From an uncultured Lachnospiraceae bacterium (GTDB lineage: Bacteria > Bacillota > Clostridia > Lachnospirales > Lachnospiraceae): a DNA stretch of 39,305 nucleotides. The stretch lies in NCBI GenBank assembly GCA_910587295.1, contig CAJULP010000051.1, forward strand, positions 1-39,305. Reading direction: 5' to 3'. The notes under the pieces were generated by a model. That model was given only the letters and a program-made list of their open reading frames with translations, made no database searches and was not told the origin of the DNA. Of this stretch, positions 6,273-14,226 are shown in pieces; position 1 is the stretch's first letter; every line of letters starts with the position of its first letter. Position numbers and translations under genes: made by a program.

Positions 6273-6956
6273 ATGAATACACAGCTCATCATTGAATATT
6301 TATCGGCGCTTAGCCAAAACAATAACCGTGAATGGTACCACGCAAACAAAGAGGAGTATAAAAGGGCAAATGCGGAATTTGAAAGTTTATTACAGGCATT
6401 GATCCTGGAAATCGGGAAATTTGACAGCAGCATTTTGCAAAATGACCCCAAAAACCTTACCTTTAAGATGGTAAGGGATACCCGCTTTAGCCATGACAAG
6501 TCACCTTATAATCCTGCCTTCCGTGCCCATATCTCCTCAAAGGGCAAACTGCCTGTTCCGGTTGGATATTATCTGATGATAAAACCCGGCGGCCAGTCCT
6601 TTTTAGGCGGCGGCCTGTTTGCGGATATGTTTAAAGACGCGACCACCATGATACGGGATCATATTGCCCAAAATGGGCAAGAATGGGAAGATATCATACA
6701 CAATCCGGAATTTGAAAAATATTTCACCGTGCAGGGAACCGGATTAAAAAATGTTCCGGCAGGATACGACAAAGATCATCCCCAGGCAGAATATCTCAAA
6801 TTTAAGAGCTGGTATCTGGAGTATCCGCTAAAAGACGAAGAATTGGAAAACGCAGAGACATTTCTCATAAAAGCAGCCAAACTTTTCCGGATCATGAAAC
6901 CATTTAACGATTATCTGAATCACGCACTTGCAGATTTTCAAATGCCGGAAAGATAA
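6273..6956 (+). CDS. DUF2461 family protein (TIGR02453)
   Basis: A 227-residue member of the DUF2461 family, function unknown. Family marks are LSQNNNREWYHANKEEYKRA near the start, FKMVRDTRFSHDKSPYNPAF (about 66-85), GYYLMIKPGG with FLGGGL, and LKFKSWYLEYPL near the end. Length is as usual for the family. It follows the sigma factor with a 6-bp gap and its ribosome site lies in the upstream gene's last codons. A strong terminator follows. Confidence 0.9.
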   Translation: MNTQLIIEYLSALSQNNNREWYHANKEEYKRANAEFESLLQALILEIGKFDSSILQNDPKNLTFKMVRDTRFSHDKSPYNPAFRAHISSKGKLPVPVGYYLMIKPGGQSFLGGGLFADMFKDATTMIRDHIAQNGQEWEDIIHNPEFEKYFTVQGTGLKNVPAGYDKDHPQAEYLKFKSWYLEYPLKDEELENAETFLIKAAKLFRIMKPFNDYLNHALADFQMPER

Positions 6957-6979
6957 CAAACTTTTCTCACCAGAGCATC

Positions 6980-7012
6980 GGGGCGGGAAAACGCCTGCCC
7001 CAGCTTCTTTTT
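6980..7012 (+). terminator. Intrinsic terminator after DUF2461 gene
   Basis: GGGGCGGG (6980-6987) pairs with CCTGCCCC (6994-7001), with one G-T pair and a 6-base loop, and is followed by AGCTTCTTTTT. It separates two convergent genes. Confidence 0.75.
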
Positions 7013-7016
7013 GAAA

Positions 7017-8240
7017 CTAAAAATCTTCCATAATCATATTCGGCTTCCTGTAAAATACCTGCCCCAGCGCTTCTTTATTTTTATGTACAATAACATGCTC
7101 CATAAACTCCATTGACCTTACATCCCCGTTTCCGATGATCAAATGGGAAAACTCGTTGATCCCCATATCCACATCCCCGTTTCCACATACCTTTTGCACC
7201 GAAACGGCCCTGCCATCCTGAAATGCCACTTCAAAAACACCGTTGTTCTCTTTGATCTGCCCGTCGCTTATTGAAATAGAAACTTTTCCGCTCCCTATAT
7301 AACGAGCCCCTTTTAAAACAGTTTCAACATTCACAACGCGGACCATACCGGCATACAGCTTCCGGGCAGAGGCGCCGCTAGACCACTCCGGGAAAAACAG
7401 CGACATATCAACATCCGTCGGAAGCGTCAGCGTGACATATTCATGGTTGCTTCCCAGGGCAAGCAACACCTGAAACAGCCCCTTTAGCCCTTCCCCGCAG
7501 GTAAAACAAAACCGGGTGCAATTCAAGTTTCTTCCATCCGGCTCATGGACCGTCTTCACTGTCATGTACCCCATGGGGATTCCCGTACCGCTTCGATATA
7601 CATAGGTAAATTCCTGATCCTTTACCGGATTAGACCTGCCCACCCATGCATATTCAAAATCCTCGTTTATGACCATCATATTATAATTTTCCTGCCATGT
7701 GCGGTAAATCTGCCTGATCTCTTCCGGCAGCAGTTTCCCCGGTTCTAACAGATGGATACTTCCGCTGGTCTCAAAACGTTCCATGGAACTCAAACGCACA
7801 TGATACTGCATTTTTTCACATCCCATTTCATATCCAAACTTGCGGTAATAAGCCGTCGAAAAAGGATATAGATAAGAAAAAGCCACCCCGTCCTGATACA
7901 TGGATGGCAGCGCCGCCTCAAAGCAGCCCCGTATGCCTCCTCTTCTGCGGTACTGCGGCAGACTTGCCACACCGCCGATTCCAGCCATCTTATACTCTTT
8001 CCCGTCAAACTGTACCATATAAGGCAGGACAGCAAAATAACTCATCATGATCTGCCCGTCATCTTCAAATGCCGCCCAGCGCTCACTCCAGAATTTTTCA
8101 TCCCTTGATCTGGGGTTTTTACTGACTTCCTCAAACACTTCCTCAGCACTTTTATTACTATCATTTGGGAAACCAAAAACAATTGCAAACAGCTCCATTG
8201 TCCTTTTTAATTCCTGGGGTCTTATCTTTCTGACGATCAT
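7017..8240 (-). CDS. Eis-like GNAT acetyltransferase
   Basis: A 407-residue protein of the Eis family, which in mycobacteria and Bacillus acetylates aminoglycosides and other polyamines. The first GNAT domain carries the acetyl-CoA loop VASLPQYRRRGGIRG at residues 91-105; a second GNAT-like domain and a C-terminal SCP2-like domain follow (from about 290). The chain ends in Phe, as in Eis, where the terminal carboxylate takes part in catalysis. GAGGAAG stands just upstream of the ATG at 8240. Real substrate unknown; the Firmicute members are not all resistance enzymes. Confidence 0.85.
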   Translation of the reverse strand: MIVRKIRPQELKRTMELFAIVFGFPNDSNKSAEEVFEEVSKNPRSRDEKFWSERWAAFEDDGQIMMSYFAVLPYMVQFDGKEYKMAGIGGVASLPQYRRRGGIRGCFEAALPSMYQDGVAFSYLYPFSTAYYRKFGYEMGCEKMQYHVRLSSMERFETSGSIHLLEPGKLLPEEIRQIYRTWQENYNMMVINEDFEYAWVGRSNPVKDQEFTYVYRSGTGIPMGYMTVKTVHEPDGRNLNCTRFCFTCGEGLKGLFQVLLALGSNHEYVTLTLPTDVDMSLFFPEWSSGASARKLYAGMVRVVNVETVLKGARYIGSGKVSISISDGQIKENNGVFEVAFQDGRAVSVQKVCGNGDVDMGINEFSHLIIGNGDVRSMEFMEHVIVHKNKEALGQVFYRKPNMIMEDF

Positions 8241-8265
8241 CTCTCTTCCTCACTTTCCACATATC

Positions 8266-9243
8266 TTATACAACCCACATAAGTCCATACATTATTACAC
8301 AGATCAACAAACTGATTATGCTCGCTTTATTCGTTTTATATCTTGTATTTGCAGGATTCCATTTTTTTATTTTACTTTTTTCAAACAAAAATCCTATTGT
8401 TGCGCTCATGATACCTAAAATCAGCAATCCACATACTTTCATTGCAGGCAGTGTATTATTCTCAATTCCTTTTGCTTCAAATACGATGCCTATTATTCCT
8501 ATTCCCACACAGAATATCAAGGTGTATATTGCAGTTACCAAAATACTGCGTTTGGCACGTTTCCTGTCATCTTCCCTACGATAAATTTTATCTGCCATTT
8601 TGTAGTTGCTCATTTCTATGCTTGTAAAAAAATTCAAGATATATACAACAATCAGGATGCCATTGAACCATTGCATTTTCAAGTTTAATCCGTTTATCAC
8701 ACAAAGCAGAAAAATAGATACCGCAGACAAGATTCCAATATGCAGATCAATCTGTATCAGCAGTTTCTTCACTTCGCAAATATTATACTCTATCCTGTCA
8801 TCAAACCCTGCAATCCCATGAAAAGAATCATTTTTTATTGCATTGGAAAAATAAATATGCAGGAACAGTTGTATTGGGATACACAGAATAAACATACAGA
8901 TAAATGTTCCAATACTAAAAATATCCGTTAATGCACTGTGAATCATATACGTCAATATGCATAAAACAGATATTCCTATAAAAACCCATGGCATTTTTCC
9001 TACTGATATTTCACCTTGCGTTGATGTTTTTTCCTTGTTCCCATTCCCCAGCAATGTTTCAACATCAACTTCAAATAACTGCGCTAACTTGATCAGATTG
9101 CCGGAGCTTGGTCTGGAAGTATTGGCTTCCCATTTGGTTACAGCCTGACGGCTGACCTCCAAATATTCAGAAACTTTTTCCTGTGACAGTCCTTTCTTTT
9201 TACGATAGTACATAAGATTTTCCGCCAATTGATCTTTATTCAT
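8266..9243 (-). CDS. Membrane-anchored XRE family regulator
   Basis: A 325-residue protein with an N-terminal Cro/CI-type HTH (residues about 5-60: LMYYRKKKGLSQEKVSEYLEVS then QAVTKWE) joined by a short linker to a membrane domain with about six hydrophobic helices, beginning WVFIGISVLCILTYMI. Such regulators sense something at the membrane. The ATG at 9241-9243 has GGAGG 8 bases upstream and is preferred over the upstream in-frame start at 9300. A perfect 15-bp palindrome about 75 bp upstream may be its operator. It follows the ABC-2 exporter on the same strand and might regulate it. Confidence 0.8.
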   Translation of the reverse strand: MNKDQLAENLMYYRKKKGLSQEKVSEYLEVSRQAVTKWEANTSRPSSGNLIKLAQLFEVDVETLLGNGNKEKTSTQGEISVGKMPWVFIGISVLCILTYMIHSALTDIFSIGTFICMFILCIPIQLFLHIYFSNAIKNDSFHGIAGFDDRIEYNICEVKKLLIQIDLHIGILSAVSIFLLCVINGLNLKMQWFNGILIVVYILNFFTSIEMSNYKMADKIYRREDDRKRAKRSILVTAIYTLIFCVGIGIIGIVFEAKGIENNTLPAMKVCGLLILGIMSATIGFLFEKSKIKKWNPANTRYKTNKASIISLLICVIMYGLMWVV

Positions 9244-9315
9244 ATTGCTAACCTCCGTCTGATTTTGATAGCAATAATATATCAATTTATCCGGTTGCAC
9301 TCTACCAACTATATG

Positions 9316-9330
9316 GCAACTATTAGTTGC
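9316..9330. promoter_or_regulatory. 15-bp palindrome, candidate operator
   Basis: GCAACTATTAGTTGC is a perfect odd palindrome in the 102-bp gap between the ABC permease and the membrane XRE gene. TGCAACC-like half-sites recur nearby at about 9294-9299 and 9328-9334. It fits autoregulation by the XRE protein. Confidence 0.45.
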
Positions 9331-9345
9331 AACCGCTGTTTTTCT

Positions 9346-9990
9346 TTAATATTCCTTCCGCTTAAAGATCTGGACCGTCAGCGGGCAGGATAACACAAAT
9401 GCCAATAGCGAGCACCCCACCAATACGGCGGCTCCCATTACGATCGACCGGATCCCCGGCTGTGCCAGCTCATTCCATACACTGATAATCGTGAAATCAA
9501 TGCCAAAAGCGCAAAGCAGAGAAATCACCAAAAACACTTCGCTTCTTTCCTCTCCGCCTAAATAAAACAGCGGAAAAAACAATGCCCCCGTAAACAAGCT
9601 CATGCTGATTCCCAGCGCAAACATGGAAAGCATATCGATAGAGTTATCAAAAGGACATCCGTGCAAAAGCCATGATAAACCTGTTACCGCCACGGCAAAG
9701 ACCATGCCGGCCAGCATCCAGGCTGCCAGGTTTAAAAACAGGCTTATTATGATATCCGCCCGTCTGACCGGAAGGGTCAATTTGTATTTTCCCCATTTGG
9801 AGACAAACTCGTTTTTCGTGACAGCCGCCGCATTCACCGAAAATCCGATTATCCCCGTAAGCACAAAACCGATCACCAAAGACTGGCTGACCACCGCCAC
9901 CGTAAAAGCCCCAAATAAAAACAAGAAAACAACAAACACTTTGGCATTTGCCCATGCGGCATAAAAATTATTTTTAAGAAGCCCTTTCAT
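9346..9990 (-). CDS. ABC-2 type transporter permease
   Basis: A 214-residue membrane protein of the ABC2_membrane_5 kind, with six hydrophobic helices (for example FVVFLFLFGAFTVAVV near residue 20 and MSLFTGALFFPLFYLGG in the middle). It begins 17 bp before the end of the upstream ATPase gene, with AAGGGG ahead of the ATG, which is translational coupling. The pair would export an unknown substrate, often a peptide antibiotic or lipid-like compound in GntR/YtrA-controlled systems. Confidence 0.85.
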   Translation of the reverse strand: MKGLLKNNFYAAWANAKVFVVFLFLFGAFTVAVVSQSLVIGFVLTGIIGFSVNAAAVTKNEFVSKWGKYKLTLPVRRADIIISLFLNLAAWMLAGMVFAVAVTGLSWLLHGCPFDNSIDMLSMFALGISMSLFTGALFFPLFYLGGEERSEVFLVISLLCAFGIDFTIISVWNELAQPGIRSIVMGAAVLVGCSLLAFVLSCPLTVQIFKRKEY

Positions 9991-10852
9991 ACCGTTCCCC
10001 TTTCACCAACAGCAGCATGACCTCATCAACGGATACATGGTCCGCCACAATCTCCCCGTATTTACGCTGCGCTTCTTTTCCGTCCGAAACCAGCACGTCA
10101 ATCTGGAAATCCCGTTTCCTGTAGGCAAGGATATCCTCCGGGTCCAAGGCTTTAAACTGGCTTTCCTTGCAACGAAGGACCGCATAACGGTATACCAGGT
10201 CATTTCTGGTCACCGTCATCACCAGCTTCCCCTCGTGGATAAAGGTAATATAGTCCGCAACCTTTTCCAGATCACTTGTAATATGAGACGAAAGTAAAAT
10301 AGAGTGGTCTTCCTTCTGCACAAAATCCAAGAAGACATCCAGCATTTCATCACGCATGACCGGGTCAAGTCCGCTGGTCGCCTCATCCAGGATCAGCAGC
10401 TTCGGATGATGGGCCAAAGCTGCCGCAAGGGCCAGCTTCATCGTCATCCCTCTGGAATAATGCCTGATCTTCTGTCCTGCCGGCAGCTGAAACTCCGTCA
10501 GGTACTTTTGAAATAACCCGTGATCCCATCCTTGGTAGAGCCCTGCCATCACCTGGGAAAGCTGTTTTGCGTTCCAATGAGAAGGAAAATTATCCCCGTC
10601 ATAGACAACGCCGATCTTCTCTCTCATGTCCGTATCCCGATCCAGCATTTCCCTGCCGAACAGTTTCACCGTTCCGCCGTCTTTCTTTATGGTATTTAAA
10701 ATGCATCCGATCGTGGTCGTCTTCCCTGCGCCGTTTTCCCCGACAAATCCCATGACCGCCCCATAAGGCAGGGAAAAGGTCACATCTTTCAGCCAAAATC
10801 CCGACTTGGGAAAAGCTTTAGAAACCTGTTGCAGCTCCAAAATATTTTCCAT
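9974..10852 (-). CDS. ABC transporter ATP-binding protein, BcrA/YtrB-like
   Basis: A 292-residue ATPase starting MENILELQQV. Walker A is GENGAGKTT (about 36-44), the signature is HYSRGMTMKLALAAALA, Walker B is LLILDEATSGLD, and the H-loop is SSH. The signature (YSRGM) is typical of the YtrB/BcrA group. The family start is the ATG at 10850-10852, with AAAGGA 11 bases upstream, but the frame is open further up to a GTG at 10924, adding 24 residues from a lost GntR gene. Either start could be used. The stop overlaps the permease start. Confidence 0.85.
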   Translation of the reverse strand: MENILELQQVSKAFPKSGFWLKDVTFSLPYGAVMGFVGENGAGKTTTIGCILNTIKKDGGTVKLFGREMLDRDTDMREKIGVVYDGDNFPSHWNAKQLSQVMAGLYQGWDHGLFQKYLTEFQLPAGQKIRHYSRGMTMKLALAAALAHHPKLLILDEATSGLDPVMRDEMLDVFLDFVQKEDHSILLSSHITSDLEKVADYITFIHEGKLVMTVTRNDLVYRYAVLRCKESQFKALDPEDILAYRKRDFQIDVLVSDGKEAQRKYGEIVADHVSVDEVMLLLVKGERYERAS

Positions 10853-10924
10853 ACCAAGACCATTCCTTTCTCGTATCTGTTCATAAATTGGCTTGTTTGC
10901 ATTGTTGCTGATAATGATTTCCAC
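10853..10924 (-). pseudogene. Remnant of a GntR (YtrA-type) regulator, fused to the ATPase
   Basis: From a GTG at 10922-10924 with AGGA 9 bases upstream, the frame reads MEIIISNNANKPIYEQIRER, the characteristic first 20 residues of YtrA-type GntR repressors, which normally stand directly upstream of such ATPase genes. After that the frame runs straight into NGLGMENILEL of the ATPase. The HTH and the rest of about 120 residues are gone. A consensus promoter lies upstream. Confidence 0.7.
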
Positions 10925-10980
10925 GTTTCAACATCCTGCTTTCTCAAGCGTGCCTATAACTGTACTTATTGAACAATCAC

Positions 10981-11009
10981 ATTATAGTCAATATATTTCA
11001 TGTTGTCAA
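10981..11009 (-). promoter_or_regulatory. Consensus sigma-A promoter of the ABC-2 exporter
   Basis: On the minus strand TTGACA (11004-11009), a 17-bp spacer and TATAAT (10981-10986) are a perfect promoter. ATTGAACAAT (10968-10977), palindromic except for its two centre bases, lies immediately downstream and may be the operator of the lost GntR repressor. Without that repressor the promoter may be always on. Confidence 0.75.
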
Positions 11010-11032
11010 TAAGTTTTTCTTTTATCCTACAC

Positions 11033-11059
11033 AAAAACAGCATAGCCCGAAAGCTATGC
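11033..11059 (-). terminator. Intrinsic terminator after the glycyl-radical gene
   Basis: GCATAGC (11053-11059 read on the minus strand) pairs with GCTATGC (11040-11046) around a 6-base loop; CTGTTTTT follows on the minus strand. Confidence 0.7.
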
Positions 11060-11101
11060 CGTCTCTTTCAATCTTATGCTTTTTACTATATGCAGCAATC
11101 A

Positions 11102-11341
11102 CTACATAGCCTCATGGAAAGTCCTGGAAATAACATCCGCCTGCTGTTCCGGTGTCAATTTAATAAAGTTTACCGCATAACCGGATACGCGGATGGTAAG
11201 CTGAGGATATTTCTCCGGGTTCTTCTGTGCGTCAAGGAGCATATCCCTGTTTAAAACGTTAACATTTAAGTGATGGCCTCCCTTAGAAGCATATCCGTCC
11301 AAAAGATTTACTAAGTTATCAACCTGTGCTGTGTTTGTCAT
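11102..11341 (-). CDS. grcA: Autonomous glycyl-radical protein (GrcA-like)
   Basis: A 79-residue protein that is just the C-terminal glycyl-radical domain of pyruvate formate-lyase. The radical loop RVSGYAVNF is at residues 51-59, with the radical glycine at residue 54; HHLNVNVLNRDML upstream matches the domain. E. coli GrcA (YfiD, 127 residues) replaces the oxygen-cleaved end of pyruvate formate-lyase; this shorter form would do the same. No pyruvate formate-lyase or activase is next to it, so it acts on enzymes encoded elsewhere. The ATG at 11341 has AAAGGAG 8 bases upstream. A Crp/Fnr-type palindrome at about -41.5 suggests anaerobic activation. Confidence 0.85.
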   Translation of the reverse strand: MTNTAQVDNLVNLLDGYASKGGHHLNVNVLNRDMLLDAQKNPEKYPQLTIRVSGYAVNFIKLTPEQQADVISRTFHEAM

Positions 11342-11405
11342 GATGAGTTCTCCTTTCTTTTCCCTGTATCTTTCAAGCAATGAATGTTTGTTTTGATTTA
11401 AACAC

Positions 11406-11447
11406 ATTGTAACTGCTTAGGGGAAAAAAATCCGTAACTATAGTTAC
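11406..11447 (-). promoter_or_regulatory. Crp/Fnr-type site and promoter for the GrcA-like gene
   Basis: GTAACTATAGTTAC (11434-11447) is a perfect 14-bp palindrome. TACAAT (minus strand, 11411 to 11406) is a -10 box. Taking its first base as -12, the palindrome centre falls at -41.5, the exact class II activator position of Crp/Fnr proteins, and there is no good -35 box. A Crp/Fnr gene lies 3 kb away. Confidence 0.55.
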
Positions 11448-11463
11448 AAAATAAATTTTATTT

Positions 11464-12162
11464 TTAATCAAATGCGGATTTTTGATATGCATATCCAAAA
11501 AATGCGGTAACAATAAAGATATTTATCAAAATAATACCTATATTTCCCATATCTATCAGTTTGTCAGCTGCTGGATTTACCAATAGGCTGACTTGCTGCG
11601 TATATACAAATTTTGCCATTTTTTCCAAAGTCTTATTAAAAGAAGACAGCATAGGCAGGAAAGAAAGCACCAGCATCACCGGCACACTGACGGCAGTTGC
11701 CGCCATCTGGTTCCTGCATGCCACACCGATGGCTGCCCCAAATACCAGTGAAATAAAAATTCCGATTCCCATTACCGCAAGAAAAAATAGAGCTTCCGTT
11801 CCTTTATATCCGCCCGTTGCCATAAACACAAGGCTTCCCAGCATACAGGCCGCCCAAACATAGCTGCCCACTCCTGTCAGATACTCCGCCGCCTTCACAT
11901 CCGCCGTCAAAAGCACCCGCAGCGTTCCCTTTTCCTTTTCTTCCGCAAGGATTGACACCATGGCTACAAGGGGCGCCATGCCTACATACATAGAAGAGAA
12001 CATGCCCGTAAAATAATGTTCCGGCATTCCTTCTATATGGATCATATTTTCCATGATCACCGTAAGAAGCGGGAACATCAAAAACTGCACCAGTACTTCT
12101 TTATTTTTCAAAGTCTCTTTGATCTGTTTTCCAAACACTGCCTTTATATTGATAAACCTCAT
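11464..12162 (-). CDS. ABC-2 transporter permease
   Basis: A 232-residue membrane protein of the ABC-2 family with about six helices. The cytoplasmic SILAEEKEKGTLRVLLTADV (about residues 72-91) is the hallmark loop of ABC-2 permeases. The ATG at 12160-12162 has GGAG about 8 bases upstream. It is the partner of the ATPase 72 bp upstream and would export an unknown compound, under control of the LytTR/DUF3021 pair in the same operon. Confidence 0.85.
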   Translation of the reverse strand: MRFINIKAVFGKQIKETLKNKEVLVQFLMFPLLTVIMENMIHIEGMPEHYFTGMFSSMYVGMAPLVAMVSILAEEKEKGTLRVLLTADVKAAEYLTGVGSYVWAACMLGSLVFMATGGYKGTEALFFLAVMGIGIFISLVFGAAIGVACRNQMAATAVSVPVMLVLSFLPMLSSFNKTLEKMAKFVYTQQVSLLVNPAADKLIDMGNIGIILINIFIVTAFFGYAYQKSAFD

Positions 12163-12217
12163 CGTAATTCTCCCTGTTTTCAAAAGCCTGCAATTTGGGG
12201 CGCAGGCACAAATTTGT

Positions 12218-12240
12218 CTGTGAAAAATTAATTTTCACAG
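12218..12240. repeat. Inverted repeat at the ATPase stop codon
   Basis: CTGTGAAAA (12218-12226) faces TTTTCACAG (12232-12240) with a 5-bp spacer, covering the ATPase stop codon. No U-run follows on the minus strand, so it is more likely an intercistronic mRNA hairpin than a terminator. Confidence 0.4.
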
Positions 12241-13146
12241 TAACCTCCTGCCGGTCAGCTCCATAAACACGGTTTCCAAATCAGGCTCCGTGGAATGGAT
12301 GGTCTCCACCAGCCCCCGCCTGAAATATTCCGCAATCCTGTCCGCTTCCCCGGCGCCGCTCCCTAATTCTTCGCATTCCCCATTGTAAAAACGTATCCTA
12401 ATCTTATGCTGATGATTGTACCTGCGGCAGATCTCCTCAGGTTCCCCGTATTCCACAATATTTCCTTCATTTAAAAGTGCCACATGGTCACAAAGCTTTG
12501 CCGCCTCTTCCATGTTATGGGTGGTAAGGAATACCGTTGTCCCCCGCTCCTTTTCCTTCCTGATCAGGCGGTGGATCTCCGCTGCCGTTCTCGGATCAAG
12601 TCCCGTGGCCGGTTCATCCAGAAAAAGCAGTTCCGGCGCCGCCATGATCGCCCTTGCAAAACAAAGCCGTATCTTCATGCCCTTTGACAGATCCGCTGCC
12701 GGCCGCTTTTTGGCATCCTTCAAACCCACACCTTCCAGTACCTCATCCACCCGCTTTTTGCCAACGCCATAAATATCCGCAAACAGAACAAGATTATCCA
12801 CACAGGAGAGACGGTCATAGAGCCCGAAATCATCCATCATCATCCCGATACGTTTCCCGCTCTCACGGCCTGCCCTGGCGTAAGGCGCTCTTTTGGCGGA
12901 TACTCCCGGCTCTTTTCCATTCAAAAACACCCGGCCGCCGGATGGCTTAAGCCGCCCTGTCATAATCTTGATCAACGTGGTCTTCCCCGCACCGGATGGT
13001 CCAAGCAGCCCGAAAATCTCCCCGGAATAAACTTTCAGGTTGATTCCCCTTAACACTTCATTTTCTTCCAATCCTCCGCTCACCTTACCCGCAAATCTGT
13101 GACGGATGTCCATAAGTTCAATTGCTGTTCCCATCTTGATACCCAT
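12235..13146 (-). CDS. ABC transporter ATP-binding protein
   Basis: A 303-residue ATPase of the drug/bacteriocin export type. Walker A is GPSGAGKTT (about 48-56), the signature is LSKGMKIRLCFARA, Walker B is LLFLDEPATGLD and the H-loop is TTH. Its start overlaps the last 29 bp of the DUF3021 gene; AAGGA stands 5 bases before the ATG at 13146, while an internal ATG four codons on is too far from it. A long C-terminal region ends in the usual TEPDLETVFMELTG. Together with the permease downstream it forms one exporter. Confidence 0.9.
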   Translation of the reverse strand: MGIKMGTAIELMDIRHRFAGKVSGGLEENEVLRGINLKVYSGEIFGLLGPSGAGKTTLIKIMTGRLKPSGGRVFLNGKEPGVSAKRAPYARAGRESGKRIGMMMDDFGLYDRLSCVDNLVLFADIYGVGKKRVDEVLEGVGLKDAKKRPAADLSKGMKIRLCFARAIMAAPELLFLDEPATGLDPRTAAEIHRLIRKEKERGTTVFLTTHNMEEAAKLCDHVALLNEGNIVEYGEPEEICRRYNHQHKIRIRFYNGECEELGSGAGEADRIAEYFRRGLVETIHSTEPDLETVFMELTGRRLL

Positions 13147-13615
13147 ACCCTTCCTTTCGGATCCGCTCTAAAGCCGCCTCCATTTTCCGGTTTTCCATTT
13201 TCTCCTTCAGCACCGTGACCCCTACGCTGACCCCGAAACACACCAAAAAGCTGGCAAAAAACATCACCCACGGCTCCCACATATCCATAGGAAACCAGCC
13301 AAAAGCTGCCACAAAAATAACCACCATGATTACTTCCGCCAGCAGCATAAACACCGTCCTGCACCATAACGGAACTTTCCTGATAAGCCCATCCGAAAAA
13401 AGAATCATATTAATCGTTGCGGTCAATACAGAGGTCAGGAAAAACTGCAGGATCGTGACCACCGGAATCCCCTTTCCCCCCAACGCAAAAATCGTGGACA
13501 CTTCTCTGGCTTCTTCCCCGCACAGCACCGTTAATACCGATATGATCAGCACTGTAACCCCGAATATCATAAAGATATTTGCCAGGTAGCTAAAAACCGT
13601 TTTCTTTTCTTCCAT
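13118..13615 (-). CDS. DUF3021 family membrane protein
   Basis: A 165-residue protein with four hydrophobic helices (for example IFMIFGVTVLIISVLTVLC near the start) and a charged tail (LKEKMENRKMEAALERIRKE). DUF3021 proteins are encoded next to LytTR regulators and, in streptococcal systems such as HdrRM and BrsRM, hold the regulator inactive at the membrane. The ATG follows directly on the stop codon of the LytTR gene, so the two are translated together. Confidence 0.85.
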   Translation of the reverse strand: MEEKKTVFSYLANIFMIFGVTVLIISVLTVLCGEEAREVSTIFALGGKGIPVVTILQFFLTSVLTATINMILFSDGLIRKVPLWCRTVFMLLAEVIMVVIFVAAFGWFPMDMWEPWVMFFASFLVCFGVSVGVTVLKEKMENRKMEAALERIRKEGYGYQDGNSN

Positions 13616-14056
13616 TTATTTCACCCCCAATTTCTTCTTTAATTCTTCCGCATACTGCCTGGAAACCATGATCTGTTCCCCGTTTTCCAAAGTTGCCCTG
13701 ATCTTCCGGTTCAGGTCCATTTTTAACGACCGGATGCATCTAAGCTGCACCACACAGGATTTATTTGCCCGGAAAAAACCGCATTCCTCCAACTGCTGTT
13801 CCAGCTCATATAACTTAAACCCGGATTCATATACCTCTTTTCCCGTATAAACAAAGGTCTTCCTGTCTATGGACTCCGCATAGATCACCTCGGAAACGTC
13901 CAGAAGATAGGTTTCCCCTTCCCGGTATGCCGTAAGCTGCCGGTTCAGCATCCGCAGCGTGGCAAGAATCTTTTCAATCTCAGGCGTAAGACGGGCGCAG
14001 GAGATTTTGATTTCCGTATCCCGGTATCCTTCATTCACATTAATCTCAATCTTCAA
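13616..14056 (-). CDS. LytTR family DNA-binding regulator
   Basis: A 146-residue regulator with a C-terminal LytTR domain (from about residue 45; GETYLLDVSEVIYAES, then GFFRANKSCVVQLRCI and ISR-like VSRQYAEELKK at the end) and no receiver domain. The N-terminal KIEINVNEG with LTPEIEKILATLRMLN is typical of stand-alone LytTR proteins paired with DUF3021. I prefer the TTG at 14054-14056, with GGGGA 7 bases upstream, over the TTG two codons earlier. It probably controls its own operon and the ABC exporter behind it. Confidence 0.85.
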   Translation of the reverse strand: MKIEINVNEGYRDTEIKISCARLTPEIEKILATLRMLNRQLTAYREGETYLLDVSEVIYAESIDRKTFVYTGKEVYESGFKLYELEQQLEECGFFRANKSCVVQLRCIRSLKMDLNRKIRATLENGEQIMVSRQYAEELKKKLGVK

Positions 14057-14158
14057 ACCCAAATCCCCTTTCCAAACGTGTTATTAAGATAGCATAATCC
14101 TTTACTGCCGGCAATGCCCCCTTACCTATGTTGCCCGATTCGGTTCATGAAATGCCAG

Positions 14159-14194
14159 AAAAAACAGGTAAACCAGCACATGCCAGTCTACCTG
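14159..14194 (-). terminator. Intrinsic terminator after the Crp/Fnr gene
   Basis: On the minus strand CAGGTA (14194-14189) pairs with TACCTG (14170-14165), followed by a run of six T. Confidence 0.55.
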
Positions 14195-14226
14195 CCTGAA
14201 ACTTCCCGCTATTGGTACCTCCCCCA

